The notes beneath the pieces were generated by a model, which was not told where the DNA came from, did not search any database, and saw only the letters and a program-made list of their open reading frames with translations. A program made the position numbers and the translations under genes. A stretch of DNA of 64,000 nucleotides, taken from positions 1 through 64,000 of the forward strand of contig JBGSVE010000115.1 in NCBI GenBank assembly GCA_041753075.1, in the 5' to 3' direction. This stretch comes from UBA6163 sp041753075 (lineage in GTDB: Bacteria > Planctomycetota > Planctomycetia > Pirellulales > Pirellulaceae). Below are positions 17,594-27,070 of the stretch, piece by piece (positions within the stretch are counted from its first letter, which is position 1; each line of letters opens with the position of its first letter).

Positions 17594-17752
17594 AATGGTT
17601 TCGTCAAGGTGGCGGGAGTTGTGAAAAAGTAACGCCGATATGTTACCCTCCTCGATTGATTTCTCGTAGCTGGCCAATGGTTCCGAAGACTCACAGCAAT
17701 GGTTACGATTGGCCATTGGATTTCGACCACCGACCTTGATTTTTGGTTCGCT

Positions 17753-18574
17753 ATGACGTCGTACTTATTGTCGCTGATCGTTCACGGAGCCGCTGGGCGA
17801 ATGGGTCGCCGCGTCGTCGCCTTGGCCGCCGAAGATCCAACCATCAAGCTGATTGGCGGTATCGAGTCGGCGACAAACCCATTGATCGGCAACGACATCG
17901 GCACGATTGCCGCCGCCCATCCGGTTGGGGTCGCGCTGAGCTCGACTTGGCCGCGCGGGGCCAACGCGGTGATCGATTTCTCCTCGCCCGTTGCCGTCGC
18001 AGCTTGCTTGGACGCATGTTTGGATTCCAAAACGCCCATCGTCGTCGCGACCACAGGCTTGGAGGATGAGCATAAGGAACGTCTAAGCCAAGCGGCGGAA
18101 ATGATCCCGGTTTGCTGGGCACCGAGCATGTCGTTGGCGGTTAATTTGACGATGAAGTTGGCCCAGCAGGTGACTGCGGCGCTAAAGAATCTGCCCACCG
18201 GCGTCGACATCGAGATCCTCGAACGACATCACCGTTTCAAGGAAGACGCGCCCAGCGGTACGGCGCTAAAATTCGGCCAAATCATCGCTGACGAGTTGTC
18301 CGCATCCGGGGGCAATGCGGTTCAGCACGTTCACGGCCGCGAAGGCAAAACGGGTGCGCGGTCACGAAACGAAATCGGTTACCACGCCATTCGAGTTGGC
18401 GACAATCCTGGCGAACATACGATCGTTTTTGCAATGCTCGGCGAACGGATCGAAATCAATGTCGCGGCCAGTAATCGTGATTGCTACGCTGTTGGTGCAA
18501 TCGCGGCGGCGAAATGGTTGCAATCGCAACCGCCTGGTCTTTACGACATGTTCGACGTACTCGGCTTTGTTTGA
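17753..18574 (+). CDS. dapB: 4-hydroxy-tetrahydrodipicolinate reductase
   Basis: Reduces 4-hydroxy-tetrahydrodipicolinate in the lysine and diaminopimelate pathway. The N-terminal Rossmann motif is HGAAGRMGRRVV and the catalytic/substrate block is LERHHRFKEDAPSGTALKFG, with the conserved HHxxKxDxPSGT pattern. The C-terminal part contains RSRNEIGYHAIRVG and GEHTIVFAMLGERIEI, as in DapB. At 273 residues it is the usual length. The frame is open for 18 codons upstream, but MTSYLLSLIVHGAAGRMG at 17753 is the expected start. Although planctomycetes were once thought to lack peptidoglycan, DapB is needed for lysine in any case. Confidence 0.94.
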   Translation: MTSYLLSLIVHGAAGRMGRRVVALAAEDPTIKLIGGIESATNPLIGNDIGTIAAAHPVGVALSSTWPRGANAVIDFSSPVAVAACLDACLDSKTPIVVATTGLEDEHKERLSQAAEMIPVCWAPSMSLAVNLTMKLAQQVTAALKNLPTGVDIEILERHHRFKEDAPSGTALKFGQIIADELSASGGNAVQHVHGREGKTGARSRNEIGYHAIRVGDNPGEHTIVFAMLGERIEINVAASNRDCYAVGAIAAAKWLQSQPPGLYDMFDVLGFV

Positions 18575-18612
18575 AAAGGGCTCTAGTGGTCCGTCAAGAA
18601 TAAAAGTTAGGG

Positions 18613-18639
18613 CCGGCGCGGTACGGCGCTAGCCGCCGG
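18613..18639. repeat. small GC-rich inverted repeat
   Basis: CCGGCG (18613-18618) and CGCCGG (18634-18639) flank a GC-rich loop containing GGCGCTAGCC. It may be the dapB terminator or one more dispersed repeat; only one copy was recognised in this window. Confidence 0.3.
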
Positions 18640-18728
18640 TAGTTTGCGAGGCTGGTGGCTTGCGCCATTCCACCCACAATCCTAAAATCAAACTTGGACG
18701 AATCACTAGTCGCCTTTGGAGATTTCTA

Positions 18729-19244
18729 ATGTCAAATTTGAAAAACCCTTACGCTCCGATTCTCGGGAACGAATCGGTTCGCGGTGAGATCTACCCGTTG
18801 GCCGGACTAGACAAACGGCTTATCGGAGCGATCTACGACATGATCGTCGGGTTGGTTTTGTTGATTCCCGCCGTCTTGCTGGTCGTCGCCGACATGTTGG
18901 CCGGAAACGGTTCAGGAGAAATCGGCATATTGTCGATCCTGGGTTTCGTCTGGGCGCTGTTGGCGGCACTGGCGGTCACCGTGCTCAATCTCTATCTGTT
19001 GGCGACACGCAGCCAATCGATCGGAAAGTATTTTGTCAAAACTCAAATCGTAAGCATCGAAGACGATCAACCGGCTGGGTTTGTCAAAGCGTTTGTGATG
19101 CGGGCATTGGTCAGTGGTCTGCTCGGCGGAATACCACTGCTCGGCATGATTTATACGATCGTCGATTATTGTTTTATCTTTCGCGACGACCGCCGCTGTA
19201 TTCATGACCTCATTGCCGGCACACGTGTTGTCGATATTTCTTGA
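18729..19244 (+). CDS. RDD-family membrane protein
   Basis: A 171-residue integral membrane protein. LAGLDKRLIGAIYDMIVGLV carries the Arg-Asp of the RDD family at the start of the first helix; QSIGKYFVKTQIV and the second helical half (GLLGGIPLLGMIYTIVDYCF followed by RDDRRCIHDLIAGTRVV) complete the domain. The function of RDD proteins is mostly unknown, with some acting in Na+/H+ exchange. GGAG lies eight bases before ATG 18729, which decides this start over an in-frame ATG at 18660. Its last 43 bases overlap the 3' end of the RND transporter gene on the other strand. Confidence 0.87.
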   Translation: MSNLKNPYAPILGNESVRGEIYPLAGLDKRLIGAIYDMIVGLVLLIPAVLLVVADMLAGNGSGEIGILSILGFVWALLAALAVTVLNLYLLATRSQSIGKYFVKTQIVSIEDDQPAGFVKAFVMRALVSGLLGGIPLLGMIYTIVDYCFIFRDDRRCIHDLIAGTRVVDIS

Positions 19245-22200
19245 GGCACTAAGTCATCGATTGAATCAATCGTATTGCCGGACAATTCGGTTGGTCGTGT
19301 ATGGCTTCGACGTTTGAACTTGTTGGTGGCCATTTCGACGCTTTGGCCAGCCAATTTCAGCGCCAGGAACGCGCAAGGCACGGTCACAATCGCCAGCGTC
19401 GTCGCACCAACAACCCCACCGGCAATCGAAACCGCCAGGGGAGGCCAGAATTTTCCTCCACCCCAAACCAATGGCGCAAATCCGGCGATTGTTGTTAACG
19501 TCGTCGCGATCACATGCCGTGTGCAAGCAACGACCGTGTCGGCAATTGCTTCACGACTTGGACTTGGTCCCGGATGGTGCTCCTGCAGCGACGCCAGCAC
19601 CACGATCGAATCGTTGATCGCGATGCCAATCAATCCCATGGTGCCAATGATCGCCATGAAGCCAAACGGATATCCGCCAAGCCATAACGATCCCAGACCT
19701 AGGCCGACGGACATCGCACCAATCATCCCAATGATCGCCGCCAACCGAAACGAGCCAAAGGCCAAGACGAGCGACGCCACAATCATCATCATCAACACAC
19801 CGACGCTGGCAACCAAATTGTCGACGGCGTCATCGCGCTTCGATGCTTCGCCACCGTAAGCCAACTCATATCCAGGCGGCAGCTCAAATCCGCTGGCTTC
19901 CAACCGCTTCGCAAACTCGCTCAGCACCGTCGCCGGCAAAACTCCGGCTGACAGAAAACCGCTGACCTCGTTCATCCGTCGCTGGTTCAAGCGAACGATT
20001 GTTGCGGCCTCCGGTTCAAGCGTTAGTTCGGCGATTGCGCGCAACGGCACGACGTTCCCGCCCATCGGTCCGGTGCCGATCAAGTCCATCGATTGCATGC
20101 CACCGATTTCGGATCTCGCCTCGTCGCTTGTCCGCACGCGAACGCGAAGTACTTCGACTTCTTGGATCACCGCGCCACCGACGCGACCATCCAGCGAAGC
20201 CTGCAGTTGATTGGCAACGTCCTGAGGTGATAACCGCGCTAACTCAGCCGCTTGGGCATCGACATCAAGGCTGATCTTGGGCAACGTCTCGGACAGCAAA
20301 CTTCGTGTATGCGTGACCGCAGGAATCCCGGCAATCAAGTGGCGGACTTCGTCTCCCAGGTCAGTCAAACGATCGAGGTCCGGGCCAAACAAGCGAATTT
20401 CAATGGGTGCATCGAACGGCGGACCTTGTTCGAGTTGTCGAACCAAGACGCGCGCGCTTGGTACGGCGCGATCAAGCTTCGCCTGCAACCGATCGATCAT
20501 CGCCGCGGCGGTGCTAGGCGAATCAACACGCAAAATCGCTTGACCAAAATGCGGTGTGCCGCGCCGATTGGCGATCACGTTGTAATAGAAAGTCGGTGCG
20601 CTTTCACCAAAATACCAGTCGCGACTGCGAATCGGTTCGGTGTCCAAAACCTTGTCGACGAGATGCGAGATGGCCAGAGTATCGTTGATCGAAGCACCAG
20701 TCGGCAACTCGATTTCAACATAAAATTGGTCTCGATCCGCCGGGGGAAAGAATTGCTCGGGCAACGTTGTCGCCAACCCGAATCCAACGATTGGCAGCAC
20801 AAACGAAGCTGCGATTGCGGTCTTCGGAAACCGCAATATCCCGATGAGAAATTGCCTGTAAAGCGATGTTAGGCGTGTTGATCGAAAGCCATAGCGAATC
20901 GCTGACATGAACGTTTTCTTACTGCTCTTCGCGACACTGATATCGCTGGGCTGAGGACGAACGTCGACAAAGATTGCGGCCATCGCAGCGATGATTGTCA
21001 GCGAATAGAACAGCGAGACGAAGATCGCCAACATCACGCTGACCGCGATTGAGCCAACGAACTCGCCCGCCGGACCCGGCATGATTGAAATCGGCGCGAA
21101 CGCAAACGCGGTCGTCAATGTGCTGCCAACTAGCGGTACGGTCAGCCGCTTGACCGCAATCGAAACTGACGCCATTAACGAGTGTCCTTTGGCTCTTTCG
21201 GTCGACACCTCGTCGACTATCACGATCGCGTTGTCAATCAATAAACCCAGCGCAATGATCAATCCGGTGATCGACATCTGGTGAATCGGGATGCCAAGCA
21301 TTCGCATGAGAAACAGCACGGTCAACAACGTCAGCGGTAACGCCGAAGACACGACCAGCGCACTTCGCCATCCCATTAAGAACCAAATCACCACACAGAC
21401 CGCCAACCCACCGACGGCTAGATTCGCAAGCAACGTCGACAACCGCGTATGCACATAGGAGCTTTGATCCAAGACGTTTACGATCTGTAGACCCGCTGGC
21501 AGTGTTTGCTCGAACTCGGCGACCGTTTGTTTTGCTTTTGCAGCCCATAAGTCAATTCGCGATTCGGCACGCGTCAAAACGCCAAGACTGATCGCCGGCA
21601 TGTCACCATGACGACCTAATCGTGGCACTGGCTGAGGCGTCGTGACCATCACCTCGGCAATCTCGCCAAGTCGAACAAATCGTCCATCGAATGCCTGAAT
21701 ATCCGCTCGCGCCACGTCGGAGAGGTCGTCGAATTGGTTGCCGACTTCTACCAGCAAATCTTGTTTGCTCGATCGGACAAGTCCGGCGGCGTCCTTCGCA
21801 TCAAAGGCCATCAATTGGCGCGAAACATCGGCCGCCGACAAACCCATCGCGGCGGCCCGCTGCGGATCAATCTTGACCAGCACCTCTTCACCCGGATCAC
21901 CAAATCGATCAACCGTCTCCGTTCCGGGGACGGCTTGCAATCGATCTTGTAAGTCTCTCGCCGTACGCCTCAGCACGCCGTAGTCGACCGGCGTCTCGAG
22001 CGCCCATACCACTGACACAATACTTGCAAAAGCGCGGACTTCGAGATCATTGAATTGCGGACGCGACGCCTGGGCCGGCAACTCGGGCAACGCGTCCTCG
22101 ATCTTCGCACGGATGCTCGACCAGACTTCGTCCGATTCGTAAACGCTGTCCAGCAGTTCGACTGTGATCGACGAAACACCAGGTCGGCTTTGCGATCGAA

Positions 22201-22474
22201 GCTCTTTGACTTCTTCGACTTCACGCAGCCTCAATTCAATCTTTTCGGTAACCAGCGCTTCGACTCGCGCGGCGTCGGCACCAGGCATTGTCGTCACCAC
22301 GATCGCGGCGCGTTTCGTTAAAACCGGATCTTCCATCCGCGGCAATACGGCGATGCTCGACAACCCCGCAACCATCGCAAGCGAAACAATCAAGACCATC
22401 ATGCGGCGATCGGCCGCCATCCAGTTCGACCAATCGCGACGGGCCTCGGGCTCGATGGAGAGGGGACGGTTCAT
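19202..22474 (-). CDS. RND-family efflux transporter, inner membrane pump
   Basis: A 1090-residue resistance-nodulation-division pump of the AcrB/MexB superfamily: a first helix near residues 25-45 followed by a large periplasmic loop, then helices 2-6 (for example LANLAVGGLAVCVVIWFLMG), a second loop with QLEQGPPFDAPIEIRLFG, and the last helices with GTMGLIGIAINDSIVVL. The proton-relay helix reads GLLIDNAIVIVDE, where many HAE-type pumps have DD, so coupling may differ. It overlaps the upstream adaptor gene by four bases and follows a TetR regulator. Substrates are unknown; no outer membrane factor gene lies beside it. The basic C-terminal tail overlaps the RDD gene. Confidence 0.93.
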   Translation of the reverse strand: MNRPLSIEPEARRDWSNWMAADRRMMVLIVSLAMVAGLSSIAVLPRMEDPVLTKRAAIVVTTMPGADAARVEALVTEKIELRLREVEEVKELRSQSRPGVSSITVELLDSVYESDEVWSSIRAKIEDALPELPAQASRPQFNDLEVRAFASIVSVVWALETPVDYGVLRRTARDLQDRLQAVPGTETVDRFGDPGEEVLVKIDPQRAAAMGLSAADVSRQLMAFDAKDAAGLVRSSKQDLLVEVGNQFDDLSDVARADIQAFDGRFVRLGEIAEVMVTTPQPVPRLGRHGDMPAISLGVLTRAESRIDLWAAKAKQTVAEFEQTLPAGLQIVNVLDQSSYVHTRLSTLLANLAVGGLAVCVVIWFLMGWRSALVVSSALPLTLLTVLFLMRMLGIPIHQMSITGLIIALGLLIDNAIVIVDEVSTERAKGHSLMASVSIAVKRLTVPLVGSTLTTAFAFAPISIMPGPAGEFVGSIAVSVMLAIFVSLFYSLTIIAAMAAIFVDVRPQPSDISVAKSSKKTFMSAIRYGFRSTRLTSLYRQFLIGILRFPKTAIAASFVLPIVGFGLATTLPEQFFPPADRDQFYVEIELPTGASINDTLAISHLVDKVLDTEPIRSRDWYFGESAPTFYYNVIANRRGTPHFGQAILRVDSPSTAAAMIDRLQAKLDRAVPSARVLVRQLEQGPPFDAPIEIRLFGPDLDRLTDLGDEVRHLIAGIPAVTHTRSLLSETLPKISLDVDAQAAELARLSPQDVANQLQASLDGRVGGAVIQEVEVLRVRVRTSDEARSEIGGMQSMDLIGTGPMGGNVVPLRAIAELTLEPEAATIVRLNQRRMNEVSGFLSAGVLPATVLSEFAKRLEASGFELPPGYELAYGGEASKRDDAVDNLVASVGVLMMMIVASLVLAFGSFRLAAIIGMIGAMSVGLGLGSLWLGGYPFGFMAIIGTMGLIGIAINDSIVVLASLQEHHPGPSPSREAIADTVVACTRHVIATTLTTIAGFAPLVWGGGKFWPPLAVSIAGGVVGATTLAIVTVPCAFLALKLAGQSVEMATNKFKRRSHTRPTELSGNTIDSIDDLVPQEISTTRVPAMRS

Positions 22475-23787
22475 GGTTGCGCTCCCGGCGGCGAGACGGC
22501 GATAGGCGTCACCCGCATACCGGGCGTCACTCGATGGATTCCGTTGCGAACAACGCGATCGCCTGGCGTCACCATTGAACCGACGATTCTGGCGACGGTT
22601 GTGTCGGTTTCAACCACTTGAACGTCTCGTCGCTCGATGATGGATGTTGACGCCGCGTCCGATTCCGCTTGGACAACGACGTACAGCGACCACAAGCCAC
22701 GGGCCGCTCGTGACAACGCGCTGATCGGTACCCACAGACCATTTTCGCGCCGCCGACTGATCGACAAGCTTGCGGTTTGGCCCGGAACGATTCCTGGGTA
22801 AGCACCCGGCAACGAGATCGTGATCGCTTGCGTTCGACTTTCGCGATCAAGTTCGGGTTCAATGCGGGCCACGACTGCATCGCGAGTCAAACCGTTGACC
22901 GTGATCTTCACTGGGTGACCAATCGAAAGCGACATTGCATCTTTAACCGCCAGACCAAACGTTGCCTCCAGCGGCTCGCACTGGATCAATCGCAACACAA
23001 TCGCTTGTGGGTGTGCGATCGTGCCCTCGTCCATCAATCGTTTGGCGATAATGCCTGAGAACGGTGCGACGATTCGAGCATCATCAAGGTCGACGTGTGC
23101 CGACCGTTCTTGTGCTCGCAAGACCTGTAACCGCGCCCGCTGCGCGACTAATTTCTCCGGACGTGTGCCGGCGACCAGCTCCGACAAGTTCTGTTTTGCC
23201 GCAGCCAACGCGGCTTCGTTCTGCTGAACCGCAAACCGCGCCTCGTCATATTGTTGGCGGCTGGACGAATTCGATTGAATCAGGAACCGTTGGCGTTCGG
23301 CCGTCGCCGCTGCCAAACTTGCCACGGCTTCGAGTCGCTGGACATCGTTGCGAGCGGCTTCGATTGTTTGCTCACGCGGCCCAGCGACCAACTCGGCCAA
23401 CATCGCATCGGCTTCAATAATCTGACCCGCGATCACGGCCACCTGAGCCTCGACATCGGTTGCATCTAGGCTGGCCAAGACCAAGCCTTTCGTAACAACC
23501 GAACCTTCTTCGACCTCGATCGACTCAACCCGTCCGCCGCGGCGGAAACTCAACTCGGCTTCTTTGCTGGCCGCCACGACACCGCGATACGAATCCAATT
23601 CTGCCGGAACGGCGATTGAACCGAGCACAAATGTTTCGACCGGCAGCGCCGAGCCAACCGATTGACCGACAACCTCTGGCGGAAGCTTGGCCGCGGACTC
23701 CCCGGCGAAAACATAACTCAGCAGCGGCAACCCGATCGCTGCCGCCGCGATCGAACTAGCCGTCATCTTTTTTTGCATTGGCGTCAT
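22471..23787 (-). CDS. RND/HlyD-type periplasmic adaptor (membrane fusion protein)
   Basis: A 438-residue periplasmic adaptor that would link the RND pump to an outer membrane channel. An N-terminal membrane anchor or signal (about residues 10-30) is followed by a lipoyl half-motif (RGGRVESIEVEEGSVVTKGL), an alpha-helical coiled-coil hairpin rich in Ala, Gln and Glu (about 110-235), the second lipoyl half (DLDDARIVAPFSGIIAKRLM), a beta-barrel segment and a membrane-proximal domain. ATGA overlaps the pump gene start, indicating translational coupling. It is four bases downstream of the TetR gene stop, so all three are likely one operon. Confidence 0.92.
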   Translation of the reverse strand: MTPMQKKMTASSIAAAAIGLPLLSYVFAGESAAKLPPEVVGQSVGSALPVETFVLGSIAVPAELDSYRGVVAASKEAELSFRRGGRVESIEVEEGSVVTKGLVLASLDATDVEAQVAVIAGQIIEADAMLAELVAGPREQTIEAARNDVQRLEAVASLAAATAERQRFLIQSNSSSRQQYDEARFAVQQNEAALAAAKQNLSELVAGTRPEKLVAQRARLQVLRAQERSAHVDLDDARIVAPFSGIIAKRLMDEGTIAHPQAIVLRLIQCEPLEATFGLAVKDAMSLSIGHPVKITVNGLTRDAVVARIEPELDRESRTQAITISLPGAYPGIVPGQTASLSISRRRENGLWVPISALSRAARGLWSLYVVVQAESDAASTSIIERRDVQVVETDTTVARIVGSMVTPGDRVVRNGIHRVTPGMRVTPIAVSPPGAQP

Positions 23788-23791
23788 AAAA

Positions 23792-24526
23792 TCACCGTCT
23801 TTCAGTCGGTTCGACCGCGCGCAGGTCGCTTAATTTCTTTAATACTGTGCCCGCCCATCGCTCATAGTGTTCGCGGTTGTAAAGTGGCTTCCAATGAAGT
23901 CCATCGAGCATCGCATTTGAATTTCGGCGGATTGCCAAACGGGCGTTTTTGATACCGACATCGGCCAGCGAAGGGCTGGTTGCTTCGATCATTAACCCAC
24001 CATAAACCAACGACCAAAGGCCAAAAACCAGGTCTTCGACCGAGTGTTGGACGTGCAATTGCACGTCGCCACAAGCCACCGCATCGCGAACCACACCGGC
24101 GACCGCGTGCATGCAGCGGCCCTCGCAATTGCGCAATATTTCCTGGCGTTTTCCCGAAGTTTTTTCGAGAACATTGTCGTTTCGAATCAGAATTTCGACC
24201 TGAAACAGCTCGCGATGATGGTCCGCATACCACTCGCAAGCCAGCCCAATTGCGGCAATCCGGTCGCGCGTTTTGCCACGCATCATCACGGCCGTGTTGA
24301 ACAGTTCCAACCGCCGCTCGACCGCCTGAACGGCCAGCGCCAGGACAATCTCCTCCTTGTTGGGGAAATGGTTGTAGACCGTCCCCTTTGCGGTCTGGAT
24401 TTGCGCCGCGATCGATTCCATGCTCAGTGCCGAAAGCCCACCGGCGGCAATGATCGGTCGAGCCAATTCAAGGATCTTGGCTTCCCGCTGGCGGATTTCG
24501 CGCTGTTTGGGGCTGATTGTCATCAT
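23792..24526 (-). CDS. TetR-family transcriptional regulator
   Basis: A 244-residue repressor-type protein. The N-terminal helix-turn-helix is GLSALSMESIAAQIQTAKGT then VYNHFPNKEEIVLAL, the classic TetR pattern, followed by a helical ligand-binding domain about 150 residues long. It is the first gene of the operon with the adaptor and RND pump, which it probably represses until a ligand binds. The frame is open to 24583, but ATG ATG at 24526/24523 is preferred because a 13-base palindrome that could be its operator lies between 24539 and 24551, just upstream. Confidence 0.9.
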   Translation of the reverse strand: MMTISPKQREIRQREAKILELARPIIAAGGLSALSMESIAAQIQTAKGTVYNHFPNKEEIVLALAVQAVERRLELFNTAVMMRGKTRDRIAAIGLACEWYADHHRELFQVEILIRNDNVLEKTSGKRQEILRNCEGRCMHAVAGVVRDAVACGDVQLHVQHSVEDLVFGLWSLVYGGLMIEATSPSLADVGIKNARLAIRRNSNAMLDGLHWKPLYNREHYERWAGTVLKKLSDLRAVEPTERR

Positions 24527-24538
24527 GCGACAATAATA

Positions 24539-24551
24539 TGACGCCGCGTCA
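24539..24551 (-). promoter_or_regulatory. candidate TetR operator
   Basis: The perfect palindrome TGACGCCGCGTCA is centred about 19 bases upstream of the TetR start, in an AT-rich setting that may include the -10 region. Its place suggests autoregulation of the tetR-MFP-RND operon. The identical 13-mer also occurs inside the DUF4129 coding sequence at 27208-27220, so the match is not unique. Confidence 0.5.
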
Positions 24552-24584
24552 ATAAACGCAAGTGAATTTTCTCGTTTTGACAAG

Positions 24585-24675
24585 GTTCTACGACGCCTTA
24601 CCCGTAGCCGGAGTCGCCAGACTTCGGATTGCAGGGTCTGAAGTATGGCGACTCCAGCTTCGTTGGTCGTAGAAC
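24585..24675. repeat. 91-base inverted-repeat element with GTTCTACG ends
   Basis: The outer arms GTTCTACGACGCC and GGTCGTAGAAC bracket inner arms GGAGTCGCCAGACTTC and GAAGTATGGCGACTCC. The ends match those of the elements at 14269 and 57897, while the interior is different. It lies between the TetR gene start and the moxR stop, with no reading frame inside. Confidence 0.75.
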
Positions 24676-24713
24676 AATTTCAGCAATTGCTTCGATTCGG
24701 AATTGTTGAAGCC

Positions 24714-25697
24714 TCAGCTTCGCGGCACTTCGATTCCCTGAATCAAAGTTCGCAATTCGTCATCGACGGAGCGGCCCTCGACTTCGGCTTCGGCGGTCAA
24801 TTGCACGCGGTGCCGCAGCGCTGGCAGAACAATGGACGCAACATCATCGGGAACTGCGAAGTCGCGTCCGGCGAACGCGGCCAAGGTTCGAGCCGCTTGC
24901 ATCAGCGCGATTCCGGCGCGTGGCGAAGCGCCAAGATGAAACGCCGGCCAACTTCGCGTCGCGCGAACAATCGTATTGATGTAATTGACCAACTCATCTT
25001 CGATCCGCACATCGCCGCATACCTTTGTCATCGCGCGAACTTGTTCAGGGTTCGTGATGGGACGCAACTCATTAGTCAAACGCTGATTCAAATCGACTTG
25101 CTGGCTGTGCATCCGCAAGATCTCGGCTTCGTCAGCCGCCGATGGATAGTCGATCTTGAGTTTGAACATGAAGCGATCAAGTTGAGCTTCGGGCAGCGCG
25201 TAAGTGCCTTCGCTTTCCAGCGGATTTTGCGTGGCAAGGACCAAAAACGGCAATGGTACGACGTGACTCGTGCCGTCGATCGTGACCCGGTACTCCTGCA
25301 TGATTTCCAGCAGCGCGGCATGGGTTTTGGCCGGTGAGCGATTGATTTCATCGGCCAACAGCAATTGCGTAAACACCGGCCCGGGACGGAAACGAAATTC
25401 CGATCGTTGCATGTCGTAGACGGGTGCGCCGGTAATATCCGAGGGCATCAAGTCGGCGGTAAATTGAATCCGACCAAATTCGCAACCGAGGATGCGACCG
25501 AGAGTCCGAACAAACAGAGTTTTCCCCAAACCCGGAACCGACTCGATCAGCACATGGCCGCCGCTGACCAGCGCAACGAGCGTACCTAAGACAAGTTCAT
25601 CTTGGCCAACGTAGACCTTTGCCACTTCAGCCGTGATGGCGTCATAGATCCGCCGAACTTTTCCTATATCGGTGTTTGATGCAGTCACTGTGGTCAA
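24714..25697 (-). CDS. MoxR-family AAA+ ATPase
   Basis: A 327-residue MoxR-type chaperone-like ATPase. Walker A is ESVPGLGKTLF, Walker B is LLLADEINRSPAKTHAALLE, sensor 1 is FLVLATQNPLESEGTYALPE and the arginine-finger region is AQLDRFMF; the small C-terminal lid ends with ASPRAGIALMQAARTLAAFA. MoxR proteins are thought to remodel or insert cofactors into partner proteins, often VWA- or DUF58-containing. It is the last gene of a six-gene overlapping cluster of membrane proteins and overlaps the DUF4350 gene by four bases. No DUF58 gene follows, contrary to many relatives. Confidence 0.93.
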   Translation of the reverse strand: MTTVTASNTDIGKVRRIYDAITAEVAKVYVGQDELVLGTLVALVSGGHVLIESVPGLGKTLFVRTLGRILGCEFGRIQFTADLMPSDITGAPVYDMQRSEFRFRPGPVFTQLLLADEINRSPAKTHAALLEIMQEYRVTIDGTSHVVPLPFLVLATQNPLESEGTYALPEAQLDRFMFKLKIDYPSAADEAEILRMHSQQVDLNQRLTNELRPITNPEQVRAMTKVCGDVRIEDELVNYINTIVRATRSWPAFHLGASPRAGIALMQAARTLAAFAGRDFAVPDDVASIVLPALRHRVQLTAEAEVEGRSVDDELRTLIQGIEVPRS

Positions 25698-27070
25698 GGT
25701 GTTTCTTTCTTAAGCGGAGTCGAAAGCAGGGTGGTTGATACGGTTGGCAGATTCGCGGGTGGCAGATTTACAGGCGGCGGCGGTTCGGTGATGACCCAAG
25801 GGCCGGTGGTTTCGCCGCGAACGCGTTTCATGTATTCGCTGACTCGTTGTCGCGCGTAGTTCTCGCCACCTGACTTGTGCATCAACGATGCAACGGCATC
25901 AAGGTGATCGGAAAAATCGCTTGACGATGGCTCTTCGCCAGTCGACGGTCGCCCAAAGATCGGGAACATCACCAGGCAGGCAATGAAGCCGATCATCGCC
26001 AAATGAATCGTGATCAAGTTCAGTGGCCAGACCGTCAGGATTTCCATTCCGGTCATGGCGTTGATTTCGTCATCGTTTTCCGAAACCGATACGCCGCGAT
26101 AATCGCTGGCGATGAAACCAACCATCCCCGGTGACTTGGCGGTGCTGGCGATCAGTTGTTGGGCAATCGCTTGGCCTGGAGGTGATGCCAATGTGTAATT
26201 GCAAAGCAGGGAACCGCTGCCAATGACGATGATCTTTGAATCGCCCCACTCGTCCGCATGAATTTCGATAATCGCTGGCGAACCATCCTCCGCGGCCAGC
26301 AGTTTTCGGTGCTGAACCTTTACCCCGGAGACTTGTGGCGGCGTTGGGCCAACGGCTATCGGTGGCGCAGGAGTGGCGTTGGGTAGCGCCGGGTTGGGTG
26401 GCGTTGTTGGCGGGGATGTCGGTTGCCCAATGGTTTGCGGCACCGGCACCACCTCGTAACTCAAGAACGGTCCCGCGCCGGGCGGCAACTTTGCGGCCGA
26501 TTTTGTCTTCAACGCCGATGCCCATGCCCCGGTGGCCCCCAGCGTCATGCCGTCGTCAAGTCGCTGGGCCTGGAACCAGCCGTTGTGGGCAATCGCTTCA
26601 TCGCGCAAACGCTCGAGCAATTTGTCGGTTGTTAAACGAGCGATGCGGCGACGATACTCAAGCTGCTGTTGCGGTGGTGCCGACTGTCTAGCGAGTTCAA
26701 AATACTCGCGATCGCAACCGCCGTCGGGAATCACATACACAAGTGTCCGCGTCTTTTCACTCAACCACTGGTCGAACCACGCCGTCGCATCGGCGTGCAG
26801 CGTGTCGCGATAGCTGGGTGTCCAAACGACGGCATCGACGTTCTTGAGGCGTTGATTTAGCCTGGCCACGTCGCGCGTTGCCCAACCTTCGCGCGCATAA
26901 GCACGACGCAAGACGCCGAAGCCGTTGATGCTCTTGTCACCGGAAATACCACGAGACTTGCCGTAATCGGTCCGCAGTGCCGCACCGCAGCCCGGCAAAA
27001 TAAACACAAGCGACGTCAACACAAGCAGTGCGATGGCCCGCTGCGAGGCATTCGTAACACCGAGTCTCAT
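25694..27070 (-). CDS. DUF4350-like putative lipoprotein
   Basis: A 458-residue protein beginning at ATG 27070 with a lipoprotein-type signal peptide (ALLVLTSLVFILPGC, lipobox Cys near residue 28). Residues about 40-130 resemble DUF4350, a domain typical of MoxR clusters: SINGFGVLRRAYAREGW then VDAVVWTPSYRD and LVYVIPDGG. A Pro/Thr/Ala-rich linker (about 220-255) precedes a second alpha/beta segment, and a single membrane helix near residues 370-390 is followed by a C-terminal tail with YARQRVSEYMKRVRG. It overlaps its neighbours by four bases on both sides. The biochemical function is unknown. Confidence 0.75.
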   Translation of the reverse strand: MRLGVTNASQRAIALLVLTSLVFILPGCGAALRTDYGKSRGISGDKSINGFGVLRRAYAREGWATRDVARLNQRLKNVDAVVWTPSYRDTLHADATAWFDQWLSEKTRTLVYVIPDGGCDREYFELARQSAPPQQQLEYRRRIARLTTDKLLERLRDEAIAHNGWFQAQRLDDGMTLGATGAWASALKTKSAAKLPPGAGPFLSYEVVPVPQTIGQPTSPPTTPPNPALPNATPAPPIAVGPTPPQVSGVKVQHRKLLAAEDGSPAIIEIHADEWGDSKIIVIGSGSLLCNYTLASPPGQAIAQQLIASTAKSPGMVGFIASDYRGVSVSENDDEINAMTGMEILTVWPLNLITIHLAMIGFIACLVMFPIFGRPSTGEEPSSSDFSDHLDAVASLMHKSGGENYARQRVSEYMKRVRGETTGPWVITEPPPPVNLPPANLPTVSTTLLSTPLKKETP

